Assembly: GCA_025504975.1 (NCBI GenBank)
Contig: JANUWI010000004.1
Location: forward strand, 248,001 to 312,000
Source of the DNA: Plenodomus lindquistii
Taxonomy: Eukaryota > Ascomycota > Dothideomycetes > Pleosporales > Leptosphaeriaceae
Length of the DNA: 64,000 nucleotides
Direction of reading: 5' to 3'
Shown here piece by piece: positions 46,951 through 58,436 of the stretch. The notes under the pieces are model-generated. The model was not told where the DNA came from. It searched no databases and was given only the letters and a program-made list of their open reading frames with translations. A program made the position numbers and the translations under genes. Positions within the stretch are counted from its first letter, which is position 1. Every line of letters begins with the position of its first letter.

Positions 46951-47784
46951 ATGAAGTTTACCTCCGCTTTCGTCGCCGCCTTCATGGCAAGCTCCGTATA
47001 TGCACGCCCGTCCACCCTCGCCGAGCGTGTTCAATCCCGCGCTGCCGGCACCCGTCGCAATCACCAGACCCTCCCCTTGATCAAAGTTGGTTCCGGCATC
47101 AAAGAAAACATCCTCGCATCCGGCGACAACGAAACCGCCCATGTAGAATACTCCAGCAACTGGTCCGGCGCGGTCCTCGAGCAACCTTCCTCCGGCTACT
47201 TCACCTCTGCCACCGGAAGATTCACATTTCCCACACCAAAGTTCGTCGGTACAGGTTCAGGCTCTGAGTCTTCATCCGCGTGGGTTGGTATCGACGGTGA
47301 TACTTGTGCGAGTGGGTTACTACAGGCCGGTATCGATCTCACCGTGACCAAGTCCGGCGCTGTTTCGTATGATGCATGGTATGAGTGGTACCCAGACTAC
47401 GCCTACGACTTCTCAAACTTCCCCATCAAGGCCGGCAACGTAATCCAGGTTGACATCGTCGCCACGACGACCACCAAGGGTACCGTCAAGTTGACCAATG
47501 TCAGCACTGGCAAGAGTGTCAGCAAGACCCTCACTGCGCCTAGTGGTTCGGTTCTGTGTCGCCAGAATGCGGAATGGATTGTTGAGGACTTTGAGCAGGG
47601 TGGTAGTCTGGTCGCGTTGAGCAACTTTGGGACTGTTGTTTTCACTGCTGCGAGCGCGACTTTGAGCACCGGCGGAACGGAAGGACTGAGCAGCGCGACG
47701 ATCATCGATTTGAAGCAGGGCAGCACTGTGTACACTGATGTTATAATCAACAGCGGCTCCCAGGTCACTGTCAAGTACGTCTAA
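46951..47784 (+). CDS. Secreted glutamic peptidase (family G1, eqolisin)
   Basis: Single-exon gene of 277 residues. Signal peptide MKFTSAFVAAFMASSVYA (residues 1-18), a propeptide of about 45 residues with basic sites (RAAGTRR), then the mature beta-sandwich acid peptidase. Active-site residues of the family are present: Gln125 in GDTCASGLLQAG and Glu208 in NAEWIVEDF. Also typical: YSSNWSGAVLE, SSSAWVGIDGDTC, and YDAWYEWYPDYAYDF. Two cysteines (in DTC and VLCR) probably pair. Works outside the cell at acid pH on proteins. Relatives include scytalidoglutamic peptidase and aspergilloglutamic peptidase. No glycolipid anchor is seen. Confidence 0.93.
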   Translation: MKFTSAFVAAFMASSVYARPSTLAERVQSRAAGTRRNHQTLPLIKVGSGIKENILASGDNETAHVEYSSNWSGAVLEQPSSGYFTSATGRFTFPTPKFVGTGSGSESSSAWVGIDGDTCASGLLQAGIDLTVTKSGAVSYDAWYEWYPDYAYDFSNFPIKAGNVIQVDIVATTTTKGTVKLTNVSTGKSVSKTLTAPSGSVLCRQNAEWIVEDFEQGGSLVALSNFGTVVFTAASATLSTGGTEGLSSATIIDLKQGSTVYTDVIINSGSQVTVKYV

Positions 47785-48005
47785 GTCGCTTCGTTGGATG
47801 GCTCTGGAAAAGTTCCAAGCGGGTAGCAGCTGCGAAACAAGAAGGGAGAGCGCGGGTCAGTTGAGCTTTGAGGCTGAGAAAGTGATTGTATGTCAAGCGC
47901 GATTACTTTACTACCAAGATCGATTCGTTGATCTCATGTTCTGCTATATGATTGAATAATGTTACCAATTCTTTACGGCAACCCTCCACAGCTTCCTCCA
48001 CCGTC

Positions 48006-49175
48006 TCACAACAGCGCCTGCGTGATATCAGCTCCTCTCCTCTTCCATACCCCATCGATTCCCATATCAAACTTCCCATCATCCTTAGGCATAATCATGG
48101 GCTCTTCACCGTCCTTGGGATTCCTAAAGATCACACTCTTCTCCGTACCAAGCGTCAAATGTATCGCCGCGGGATCCGTTACCTCGTATTCCTCCAACTT
48201 TCCTTCCCTCCCATCCAATAAACGCTGAACATTCTCCTTCACAACTTCAGCTTGCTTAAGCGCTGGCCGCGCGGCTTTATGCGCAGCTGTTGCGGCAATG
48301 TCGCCGAGGGCGAAGATGTTGGGGAATTGGGCGTCGGCGATTTGAAGTGTGGGCAAGACTTTGATGAATTTCTGGGTATCAATGGAAGATGGGGATAGGG
48401 AGGCTAGGATATCGGATTGTGGTGTTTGGCCTGTGGATATTATGGCGAAATCGGCGGGTATTTGGGTACCATCTGCTAAGTCGACGCTGAATTCGCGGCC
48501 GTCAGTTGGGTATCCGGATTCTGGCAGCTTGACGCGTTGGCCGAGGACGAGGTTTACGCCTAGATCGGCGCATCGTTTTGCGACGAGGTTGTGGAGGGCG
48601 GGATGGAATTTGTTCATGACGTTGGTGCGGGAATGCACCAACGTGACGCTCTTTTCTGGGTATATCTCTTTTATGTCAGTGGCCATTTGGACACCTACTG
48701 CTCCGCCGCCGATGATGACGATCTTCTGACTCTTCTCAACTTGTGTGGCATGTTTCCGTAAGTAGGCTGTTCCCCCCAGCTTGTCGCTGCCAGGCAACGT
48801 GCTTGGTGGGCTCAACTTTGTCCCAGTGGTGACGGCGAGTACCGCATAGGGAATCTGTTTTGTTTGAACACCGTCAAGGTCCACCGGGCGATCGAGTACG
48901 ATATTCTCTTTCGTTAACTCAAGCACCTTCGCTTGCACAATTGCACCTCTTTCTCCAAGCCGGCTTTTTTGATACGGAATAAATGCCTTGTGAGTATCGA
49001 CTCTCGTGGTGAGTGCGTATCGCGGAAACGCAAAAAGATGCTGGAAGTGACTGTTCTTCTCCACAAGCAGAACTCGGAAGCGCCCCTGTGCAGCAGTCGC
49101 CAGTGATTCGGCGAGGTTCAAGCCGACGTAGGAACCGCCAACAACTACGACATTTGGAATTGTGGCGTTGGCCAT
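48006..49175 (-). CDS. FSP1/AIF-like FAD oxidoreductase
   Basis: Single-exon gene of 389 residues. A two-dinucleotide-fold flavoprotein: FAD loop NVVVVGGSYVGLNLAESLA at residues 7-25, NAD(P)H loop KIVIIGGGAVGVQMATDI near residue 155, and the second FAD contact NIFALGDIAATAAHKAA near residue 300. The closest named group is AIFM2/FSP1 (NAD(P)H:quinone reductase) and yeast Aif1/Ndi-like proteins. The protein begins MANATIP, so the N-myristoylation glycine of FSP1 is absent. The frame runs open upstream to 49295 without an ATG, so the start at 49175 is used. It converges with the peptidase gene, 221 bases apart. Confidence 0.88.
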   Translation of the reverse strand: MANATIPNVVVVGGSYVGLNLAESLATAAQGRFRVLLVEKNSHFQHLFAFPRYALTTRVDTHKAFIPYQKSRLGERGAIVQAKVLELTKENIVLDRPVDLDGVQTKQIPYAVLAVTTGTKLSPPSTLPGSDKLGGTAYLRKHATQVEKSQKIVIIGGGAVGVQMATDIKEIYPEKSVTLVHSRTNVMNKFHPALHNLVAKRCADLGVNLVLGQRVKLPESGYPTDGREFSVDLADGTQIPADFAIISTGQTPQSDILASLSPSSIDTQKFIKVLPTLQIADAQFPNIFALGDIAATAAHKAARPALKQAEVVKENVQRLLDGREGKLEEYEVTDPAAIHLTLGTEKSVIFRNPKDGEEPMIMPKDDGKFDMGIDGVWKRRGADITQALL

Positions 49176-50220
49176 TCTCAGCGTGAGGTTATCTTTGTTT
49201 TTTTTTGGAAGAAAAATGGACCTACCCAAACGAGTAGGGCGAAAGCAGGTCTTTTGTACATGCGGTATAGGAGTTCCACGCCCACATGCCGGCACTGCTT
49301 TGGATTATCAGATCGGTGTCGGGGTTACATAGGGCGCGGAAAAGAGTTCATCAGCCTAATCAGATGGGCCTCGGGTTTTCGGGCGTCCGAAACGGCATTT
49401 TCGCGGAGCTCTTATATGGCCAACCTTCGAACTTCATTCCGGCACTGACAGTGCTAACCAATGTCTTGCAAAGGATGTGATGCTCGCGGATCGCTCATCT
49501 ATGTCCGAGCAATTCCGTCATGCCTTCTGCGTCCTCTCAAGTTGTACCATTCTACAGAGATCCGGACATAACAGCTCCACAGCACAGCGTTCTTCATGGA
49601 GCACTTCCTGCGCACCTTTGTCCCAGCCGATTGTTGACAGTTAGCAGAGTGTTTTGTCCATAGATCATGCAAGCATGGTATGCTCTGTATATTGGAAGCT
49701 CGTTCACATTCGCAAAGAACGTCGACCACGGTATACTCAGGGAACGAGGGCCCTTGGAGGAGATTTAGAACGTTTTAGCATACGCATACTCTTGAAAACA
49801 ATTGATATAGCTGATCTAGTAACAATCGTCCCAAAACTGCAAAACATCGACCGGTAGTCGTCCCTGAAGATCAAATTTATGACGTGTCTTCGTCATACAC
49901 AGTACATACCTCAAGCGCTTGTTCGACGTAAGGCAATCCTCTAGCAACGTTTTACTACAGACTGCAGCCCTGGTCATTCTACAAATCTTGATTAGGAAAT
50001 GATAATCCGTAGCTTTCATAGTGATACGCCCTTTCTAAAAAGCGGGTCCGTACAACTATCAAAAGATCTGGGTTTTGGGGTTGCGCCCTTTGCTGCAAGT
50101 CAGATTTTGCCTTATCTTTCGTCCAGACAGGTTAAAACGCTTGCTGATGTCATCAGAACAGCCTCACATTTAATCTGTAGCTGCCTGACTATCTCGTTGA
50201 ATGACTTACAAAGAGGCCTC
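49176..50220. other. Intergenic, no supported gene
   Basis: T/A runs near 49200. No gene seen. The frame ahead of the beta-lactamase gene is open from 49999 but does not look protein-like. Confidence 0.5.
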
Positions 50221-51477
50221 ATGATGGATGAAATGACCGATTTCGACATGCTGCTGGCCGAGTACACCGACAGGAAGCATCCCAGGGTTCATGGCGTAAT
50301 ATGTAAATGCGTGGATCGCTATGGTGACGAGCGCCATGCAATTCTTAGTTGTAATTACTGATATATGTTAGGAAAGGAGATTTACTCCAAAATCTCTGGA
50401 TACTCGTCTCTGGGCCCTGACGCTGAGCCACTGCGGCCCGACGCTGTCCTCAAACTCGCGAGCGCGACCAAGCTAATCACCAGCATCGCACTGCTGCAAT
50501 GCGTTGACGATGGTCTTATCGCCCTAGACGACCCGCTCACTCATATTCTGCCAGAGCTAGACTGCAAAGAGATATTGACAGATGTTGAGGATTCCGAGTT
50601 CACCTTGGAGCCCAGCAAGACGGCTATCACTGCTCGACACCTACTGTCGCATACTTCAGGACTGGGCTACCCGTTCATGAACAAGCTGCTAGGTCTCCGT
50701 GCGAATGTGAGAGCACAACAGGGTATCGTACGATCCTTTCGTGTAACAGAGCGATACAACACTCCATTGGTTTTTGAGCCAGGGACGGGGTGGCTTTATG
50801 GCAGCAGTATGGACTGGGCTGGAGTTGTCGTGAGTCGTCTGCACGGTGTGTCCTTGGGCGATTACATGGTTGAGCATGTGTGGAAGAAGGTCGGACTGGC
50901 TGCGCCGTTTCCTACCTTCAACATCGCGAAGCACGAGGAGTACAATGCGCGGATCATGCATGGAGCGGCACTTACATCAGAGGGCCTCTTGGAGCACTGC
51001 GACGCATGGGCTTTTGACAACAATGAGGACGAGGACGGGGGCGCAGGTCTATCAGCAACGACACAAGACTTTGTTGCGGTGCTTGCAGATCTCATCTCGG
51101 AGTCACCGAGGCTTCTGAAGAAAGCGACTGTCGTGAAAATGTTCTCACCTCAGCTGGCGCCGGGTTCAACAAGTGTGCAGATGCTTTTGAATCTACGACC
51201 AGCGTGGGACATCGTCGCTGGCCCTATCGCTGACGACCTCGCGAACCATGGACTGGGTGGAATGCTGTGCATGGGTGTAGTTCCTGAAATTGGGCAGCGT
51301 GGAGGCATGCTTGCGTGGGGTGGAGCATCTAACATTGTGTGGTGGATGAATCGTGATGAAGGTGTTGCCGGCTTCTTCGCCACTCAACAGTCACCGTTTG
51401 GCAACCCAACGGTCACGAAGCTTGTCAATGCGTGGAAGAAGGACTTCTGGTCTGGCTACAAACCCATGGAGACGTGA
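50221..51477 (+). CDS. Serine beta-lactamase-like / esterase protein
   Basis: Exons 50221-50323 and 50372-51477 give 402 residues. Belongs to the class-C beta-lactamase-like fold used in fungi by esterases, transesterases (LovD type) and peptidases. Catalytic SxxK is S65-A-T-K68 in LKLASATKLIT; the Tyr motif is Y177 in GTGWLYGSSMDWAG. RHLLSHTSGLGYP is the typical loop between them. Near the C-terminus QRGGMLAWGGASNIVWWMN corresponds to the third motif region. The start is a guess among several close ATGs (50221, 50224, 50233). No signal peptide, so probably cytosolic. No polyketide gene is nearby, so a LovD role is not suggested. Confidence 0.85.
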
Positions 51478-51544
51478 TGGAAGTGTGGTTGAGGGGTGGC
51501 GTCGGCTGTAGGGTAGGGGTGTCTTCTAGCGCGTTTTAAGCGCG

Positions 51545-51550
51545 ACGCGT
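51545..51550. promoter_or_regulatory. MCB box (ACGCGT) upstream of MSH2
   Basis: ACGCGT about 146 bases before the MSH2 ATG, with a second ACGCG core beginning at 51553, inside a short CpG-rich palindromic stretch. In yeasts MluI cell-cycle boxes bound by MBF drive G1/S expression of replication and repair genes including MSH2. The role here is inference. Confidence 0.55.
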
Positions 51551-51695
51551 CGACGCGCTGCCGTTGACAAGTGAATGCATGACCTCGAAGCCGCCAATCA
51601 ACATCATCTAATCTCACTTCACAGCTTGCTCACTACTAGACTCCATTGCAAGAAGACAGTGAAATAGTTCGCACCCCCCCACGTATCAAGCCATC

Positions 51696-54538
51696 ATGGG
51701 GTCTCGGCCGGAGATGCAGGAGGAGGACGAGACGGGCTTCTGCAAGTTCTTCCGCAACTTGCCTGAGTTGGGTACAGAGACTATACGCATATTCGACCGC
51801 GGTGATTACTACAGCGCCCATGGCGAAGATGCCAACTTCATCGCGAGCACAGTGAGCAGTCCTTGGAGCCAATTGGCCATGTGATACGTAATGCAAAAAG
51901 ACGATACTGATATAACTGATTGCAGGTATACAAAACCACCGCAGTCATACGGCGGTTAGGACGGGATCCTGGCCTCGAATCAGTCACCATGACTGTCACG
52001 GTATTCCGCAACTTCCTCCGCGACGCCCTGTTCCGCCTGGGCAAGCGCATCGAAATCTGGCGATCGAGTGGGAAGCGCATGGACTGGACTGTGGTCAAGC
52101 AGGCATCACCAGGCAACCTGCAAGACCTTGAAGATGAGCTTGGCGGCCAAATTGAGAATGCGCCCATCATACTGGCCGTCAAAGTGTCCACCAAGACCAC
52201 TGAGGCAAGGAGCGTGGGCGTCTGCTTTGCCGATGCCAGTGTACGTGAGCTGGGTGTTACAGAGTTTCTTGACAACGACCTGTACTCGAACTTCGAATCG
52301 CTGCTCATCCAGCTGGGCGTCAAGGAGTGTCTCATACAGGTTGACGCTTCTAAGAAGGACGTGGAGCTGGCAAAGCTACGGACAATAGCTGACAACTGCG
52401 GGTGTGCGGTTGCAGAGCGGGCGCAGGGAGACTTCGGCACCAAAGACATTGAACAGGATCTTCCACGGTTATTGAAAGACGAGCGGGCGGCTTCCACACT
52501 TCCGGCGACCGAGTTGAAACTGGCAATGGGTGCAGCGGCGTGTTTGATCAGGTACCTGGGTGTCATGTCCGACTCTTCCAACTTTGGCCAGTACCAGCTG
52601 TACCAACACGACCTGACACAATACATGAAGCTCGATGCTGCAGCGTTGAAGGCCCTCAATCTGATGCCTGGACCTCGCGACGGGACCAAGAACATGAGCC
52701 TGTATGGGCTTCTGAATCACTGCAAGACACCTACAGGTAGTAGGCTTCTCGCACAGTGGCTCAAGCAACCTTTGATGAACGTCCAAGAGATTGAGAGACG
52801 ACAGCAACTTGTCGAGGCATTCGTGAACGACACTGAGTTGCGGCAGACCATGCAGGAAGAGCACCTTCGATCGATACCCGACCTGTACAGACTTGCAAAG
52901 AAATTTCAGCGCAAGGCGGCGAATCTCGAAGATGTCGTCCGGGCGTACCAAGTTGTCATTCGACTGCCAGGCTTCCTCAGCTCCCTCGAGTCCGTCATGG
53001 ATGAGAAGTACAAGGAACCTCTCGACGCAGAATATACTGAAAAGCTGCGTCACTACTCCAACGCATTTGCAGGACTACAGGATATGGTGGAGACAACCGT
53101 GGATCTCGAAGCGCTCGACAATCACGAGTTCATCATCAAGCCCGAATTTGACGAATCATTGAAGACCATACGGAAACGCCTCGATAGGTTGAAGCGTGAC
53201 ATGGAGTCTGAGCACACAAATGTTGGCAATGATCTCGATCAAGACACGGAGAAGAAGCTGTTTCTTGAGAATCACAAGGTACATGGCTGGTGCTTTAGGC
53301 TCACGCGCAATGAAGCAGGCTGCATCCGACAGAAGAAGCAGTACAAGGAGATCTCGACACAGAAGAACGGTGTCTATTTCACCACATCGACATTGCAGGA
53401 TAAGCGGAGAGAGTTTGACCAGCTGTCGGACACTTACAACCGCACGCAATCCGGACTGGTCAACGAAGTCGTCTCCGTTGCGTCTTCATATGTCCCTGTC
53501 GTCGAGAAGTTGGCTGCTGTACTGGCACATCTCGACGTGATTGTTGCTTTTGCACACGTCTCCGTACACGCGCCTACCTCATATACTCGGCCTACGATGC
53601 ATCCCCGGGGAACAGGGAACACGGTCTTGAAGGAGGCTCGTCACCCGTGTCTGGAGATGCAAGACGACGTATCCTTCATCACCAATGACGTAGCTCTCGT
53701 CCGCGACGAGAGCGAGTTTCTCATCATCACGGGCCCAAACATGGGCGGAAAATCGACCTACATTCGACAGATTGGCGTCATCGCCCTCATGGCACAAGTT
53801 GGCTGCTTTGTTCCGTGCTCAGAAGCCGAGCTTACAATCTTCGACTGCATTCTCGCACGCGTGGGCGCCAGTGACTCCCAAATCAAAGGCGTTTCAACCT
53901 TCATGGCCGAAATGCTGGAGACGGCCAACATTCTCAAATCCGCGACCAAGGAATCCCTCATCATCATTGACGAGCTTGGTCGGGGGACAAGCACATATGA
54001 CGGCTTCGGTCTGGCATGGGCAATCTCGGAATACATTGTCAAAGAAATCGGCGCATTCGCACTATTCGCAACACATTTTCACGAGCTCACCGCGCTCGTG
54101 GATACGTACCCACAGGTGCAGAATCTCCACGTCGTCGCGCACATCTCCGAAGGCACGATGGAAGAAGGCTCAGAAGTACGCACAAAACGCGAAGTCACGC
54201 TACTTTACAAGGTCGAACCAGGCTTCTCGGACCAGTCGTTTGGCATCCACGTCGCGGAGCTTGTCCGGTTTCCGCAAAAAGTCATCAACATGGCGAAGCG
54301 GAAAGCAGACGAGCTGGAAGACTTTGCGGGGAAGCACGAGGAGGGCTTTGTGCAGGCTAGCAAGGAGGAGGTCGAGACTGGCAGTCGGTTGCTCAAGGAG
54401 GTGCTGGTGAAGTGGAAGCAGGAGGTGGAGAGTAAAGGGTTGACAAAGAAACAGCAAGTGGAGAAGATGAGGGAGCTCGTAAAGGGAAACCCGGAGCTGA
54501 TGGGTAACGGATTCTTCAAGGGGGTGCAGGCTTTGTGA
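51696..54538 (+). CDS. MSH2: DNA mismatch repair protein MSH2
   Basis: MutS homologue that pairs with MSH6 or MSH3 to bind mismatches and loops in the nucleus. Exons 51696-51851 and 51926-54538 give 922 residues, the usual size. The first exon encodes the start of the mismatch-binding domain (FFRNLPELGTETIRIFDRGDYYSAHGEDANFIAST) and joins VYKTTAVIRRLG. Connector, lever and clamp domains follow (LYGLLNHCKTPTGSRLLAQWL). The ATPase has Walker A GPNMGGKST near residue 654, Walker B SLIIIDELGRGTSTYDG and the following FATHFHEL. The C-terminal helix-turn-helix dimer region is complete. All catalytic residues appear intact. Confidence 0.97.
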
Positions 54539-54622
54539 AGGATATAGGTACATGAAGAATAGGCAAGACAGTGCAAAGTGATAAAGACGTGGATAGTCGA
54601 GAGGCAATGTCCATTGAATGCG

Positions 54623-55611
54623 TCAGCGCTTGAGTTCGGCAAACCGTCGCGCCAACTCGTTCACATCCGGTATCTTGCCCCCAGGTCCACTATCCTTTGC
54701 TATTTCCTTCTTGGGCTCGCTCTTGGCCACCTTGTCTTTCGCGCCTGGGAGCTTTAACCGCGGCGCCACATTATCCGTGCTTGGGCTCGGCGGCACAACT
54801 CGCAGTGGACTCTGTGGCCCGAGTTTCTTGGGTGTATTTGCCTTGGCCAAGGCTTCCCTCTCGTCCTCGCCCTTGTCTGCATCACCTTGTGCTGGTTCCG
54901 CGATGCCACTCGACGGCTCGTCGTCGTCATCATTGTCGTCGTCGTCTGCGTCCTCAGACGTCTTTTCCGTACCATAGCTCACACCATAGAAGCGTGCAAT
55001 CTCAGTGAGGTATGCCTCAACCAGCTGCTCGCCCGGTGTCTCGACGCGCAGCTTCTTGATGACGCGCTCGGCCACACCTTCGCCCTCCATACTCGCGAGC
55101 GCGACTTCCTTGCCAAACTTGTCAACCAGCAGTGCGCGCACAGTATGCAGTTCCTTGACCTCTGTCCTCGGCGCCGCATATATAATACTCCGCACCGCCT
55201 CTTCCAGCGCGGGGTCTAACACGGTCCCCGTCGCCGTCGCCGAAGCACCCGCACTGCTGGAGACGTGGCTCTCGAGCAGCTGTGACCGCGCAAGCAGCAA
55301 TTCGCAGTACAACTCGAGGATCTCGTGTAGTTCGGTGGTGATGTCTGAGCGGATGATGTTCTCGACGCGGATACGTGCGGACTGGACCTTGCCGGCCTCG
55401 ATGAGGGCGGCCATTTCGCGGCGCTGTTGTTTGGCTTTTGCGCCGTCTTTTTGCTGGACCATGCGCAGGCGTGAGATGGAGAGTTTGAGTTGCACTTTTA
55501 GCTTGTTCTAGGCGATTGGATGAGTACGAGCATTGTATATGCGGACAGGCTTGGGGGGCTGAGAGAGAGAGAGAGAGAGAGAAGTACCACAAGGGAGAGG
55601 GCGGGCGCCAT
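54623..55611 (-). CDS. IST1: IST1-like ESCRT-III regulator
   Basis: Exons 55611-55588 (8 codons) and 55507-54623 give 302 residues. The IST1 domain (residues 1-180) reads NKLKVQLKLSISRLRMVQQKD, KQQRREMAALIEAGKVQSARIRVENIIR, ELHEILELYCELLLARSQLL and GEQLVEAYLTEIA. Ist1 regulates Vps4 on endosomal membranes and thus sorting into multivesicular bodies. The C-terminal part is acidic (a run of Asp/Glu near residue 200) and Pro-rich, ending in PDVNELARRFAELKR, which fits a MIT-interacting motif that binds Vps4. The intron begins with a (CT)11 tract right behind the donor. The tiny first exon (MAPALSLV) is inferred from the conserved position of NKLKVQ. Confidence 0.9.
55561..55582. repeat. (GA)11 microsatellite in IST1 intron
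   Basis: 22 bases of GA, read as CT on the coding strand, six bases behind the 5' splice site. Confidence 0.95.
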
Positions 55612-56049
55612 GGTGGGCGGTGGATCTGAGGGAAGGTAGGCGGGCAGGCAAGTTGCTGTGGCTGAGTATGGTGTAGCGGTGGTAGAGTAAAAGGTGATGT
55701 GTGAAGTTGGCGATTTTGCCAGTGGTGGAATGGGTTGTGAGTGGTAATGGTAATGGTAATGTTGATGTTGATGTTGGTGCAAGTGCAATCATGTGCGGAG
55801 GGGAGCTCACCCATGCATTCTGGGGTTGCGGGCAAGCAGCTTTGGTGGGGTCGTGTGGCTGTGCACTCCCCCCACTCTCTATCCCGCAACACCCACTCAC
55901 AACAGCCTTCAACGTCTGCTTCACATATCACGGTACATCTCTAACTCAATTGACAGACTTCTGCTTAACTGACAGAGTAAATCTTCCTCTATTTCCAACA
56001 ACTATGGTCCCTATTTTATCCTTGTCATACAAACCCCCTCCCGCTACCT
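55612..56049. other. Intergenic, IST1 promoter and hydrolase 3' end
   Basis: Contains GGTAAT and GTTGAT hexamer repeats at about 55742-55777. No gene seen. Confidence 0.5.
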
Positions 56050-57946
56050 TCACGAACGTGGAATCACGGGCAGCGTCACGTAGTTGCTGTAACCTGGGCC
56101 AAAGTGCAAATGGTTGATCCCTCCAAAACGCTCCTTGGTTCTGCAATGTCGTTAGTACTTTGCAACTCAAGCCATCACATGGAATGTCTTACCTTTCGCC
56201 TCCCTCATGAACGAAAGGCCCCAGACCCCCCGTGTCGCCTCCACTAATCTCTACCGACAACTTCTCCCCGGGCAACATCACAACCCCGGTCGGCCAGATC
56301 TCTACATCCACTGGGTACACCTCGCCCGGAATCACAGGCAAAACGTCGGTAGAGAAGTAGTCGCGGTACGGTCGCCACTCACGATGCTGCGCGTGTTCCT
56401 TGTTGACTTTGCGAAGGCTGACTCTTTGGCAGCCTCTGGTCACGGCGGCCGCGTCTCCGATGGTGCCAGTATAGAGTCTCTCGCTCCCGTCGGCGTTCCA
56501 GTGCCGTACAATGAAGAAAACATCCATGTCCTTGGGTACTGTTCCGCCGGGCGTACGCGTCACCGAGATATTGACATGTGCAACTATGTGTCCGGTAATC
56601 TCGACTTCCTCCTCAAACGCTGCCGTCGTGAAGCGATGGAAGAAAGGGTTTTCTAACGTCGTCATCGCTGGGTATGACAGCCGCTCATGTACAGCGACTT
56701 GGGCTTCCTTGGACGTCCAGCTCAAGTCAGGTTGGAGGTAGTACTTGATGTACTGCGTATTGGGCAACGGCCAACTCGACGCGTCCCTCCACGAGTAGAT
56801 GGACCCAGACGCAGACTCGAGGCTCTTGTGGTCAAATGGACCTTTGCGAGCTTGATACGTCACGGCTGGCTGCTTGCCCGTAGTCCAACCAGCATAGTCG
56901 TCTCCCTTTAGGAATGCCGAAAGAAAACTGCGCTGTGCCTCGACCTCGACGTCTGAGTAGAATGGCAAGTCGTGCCGTCCACTTCCTACCCTTAGAAACT
57001 TGTATCGCGAGCCCGCGTGCATGTACCCCTCAATATTGCCTCTCAAGTGCACAACAAGATTGCTCCAGTTCCCAAACGATAGCAAAGGCACCTCGATATC
57101 CTCAAGGCTATAATCCCTCGAGGCAAAGTACTCGTCATCGCGAAAGAAAGCGCTCAGATTATCCACATCTTGATCCGCTCTGTTCTTCAACAACTCTTCC
57201 TCGCTCAAATCACCCTCAATCGTATTGGGTCCTCTACCATTCTTGTCACGGCCGGGAAGCCCATACTGATTGGATCGGACCTGCTTGCCCATCCAAAACT
57301 GCAGAAAAGGCAACAGCATAATTCCGCCATGCCTGCAGCGATCGCGATAATAGTCCGCCATGCCTTCATATGGGATGATACACGCGAGACCGCGAGGCCG
57401 TCGCGCAGCTACCCTCCACTGGCTACCGGCAAAGTAGCTGATACCCAGTAGTCCGACTTTGCCATTTGACCATTCCTGATCAGCCGCCCATTCAATGAGC
57501 TCTGCGAACCCATCCGAAGTCGATGCGGACATGGTGTCGAGGAAACCTGGCGACTGACCAATGCCAATCTCATCAGCGCGTACAACGGCAAAGCCCTGCG
57601 CAGTCCAGTACTTTGGATCTGGTACCTCGAAGCACGAATGCTCGGACCGCTGATTTGGATTGATGTCGTGGTAGGCGTGTGGTAGAAATCTTGGTGCTTA
57701 CTGTTAGTTATCGATGGTAAAGTTTTGGCGCCTGAAAGGATCTACTTACTCGGAAGTGTGCGTGTCCTTTCCGTACGGCCCATATGTCATGATAACCGGT
57801 ACGCGGCCAGTATTCTTAGGTCGGTACACATTGAGTCTGATCAAACCGTTGACGGTTTTCGGCTTGAACGTGACATTTTGTTCAAAAATGTAGTCAAAGG
57901 ATGTGGCGTCGACCGTTGTAATGTCTTCTTTGATCTTGTTGGGCAT
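56050..57946 (-). CDS. S15/CocE-type alpha/beta hydrolase
   Basis: Exons 57946-57750, 57689-56193 and 56140-56050 give 594 residues. Family of X-Pro dipeptidyl-peptidase S15 and CocE/NonD acyl hydrolases. N-terminal: VPVIMTYGPYGKD, DPKYWTAQGFAVVRADEIGIGQSPG; nucleophile Ser near residue 150 in KVGLLGISYFAG; Asp region in LLSFGNWSNLV; His in FLRVGSGRHDLPFYSD. The C-terminal jelly-roll domain begins around EITGHIVAHVNISV. The last exon adds TKERFGGINHLHFGPGYSNYVTLPVIP, the usual end of this group. Intron 1 uses an AAG acceptor at 57690 after skipping a CAG inside the branch motif. True substrate (peptide, ester or amide) unknown. Confidence 0.88.
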
Positions 57947-58436
57947 GGTTGCGGGGGGTGGTTGAGACTGAAAATGCAATCTACAGTTGGAATATCTACT
58001 TCCAAAAAGTTGCAATTCAAAGACTTGCTATCACTGCTGCTTTCCTTGGCGAATTACTAACGCAGATAGCACTTGGTCATCAAGTTGCTGAACCGGTGTT
58101 GATGGTTTCGGGATGTGGGCGGGACCAAAGAACTGGCTCGGCATTGCACCAGATGTCTTCGGGACCACGAAACCGACCATCTGTCCCATGGCGATGCCTA
58201 CCATAGCCGTTGTGCGATTTGCTAGCTCTCGGGCTATATTGCGGGGGTCGGCGTAAGTTATGGGGTAAGCAGTATACGAGACGCTAAGAGATTGAATCCA
58301 TGGCGCTGTGCGTTGGACCACTCAAGTAGATTGGACAAGCCATACCCCGATTATATTCAGCAGTCTCAACATCCTGAAGTACGTCTCGTCCAGGACAGTA
58401 AACCACCATACACACCCTTTACCTTGACGCAACAAA
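57947..58436. other. Divergent promoter, hydrolase and dioxygenase
   Basis: 490 bases between two head-to-head genes. No gene seen. Confidence 0.55.

Noticed and set aside
48006..49295. Longer N-terminus of the FSP1/AIF-like protein
   Set aside because: The frame is open upstream of 49175 but has no ATG; the FAD-binding strand follows directly after the chosen Met.
50221..51477. LovD-like role in polyketide synthesis
   Set aside because: The fold fits, but there is no polyketide synthase or other secondary-metabolite core gene in the window.
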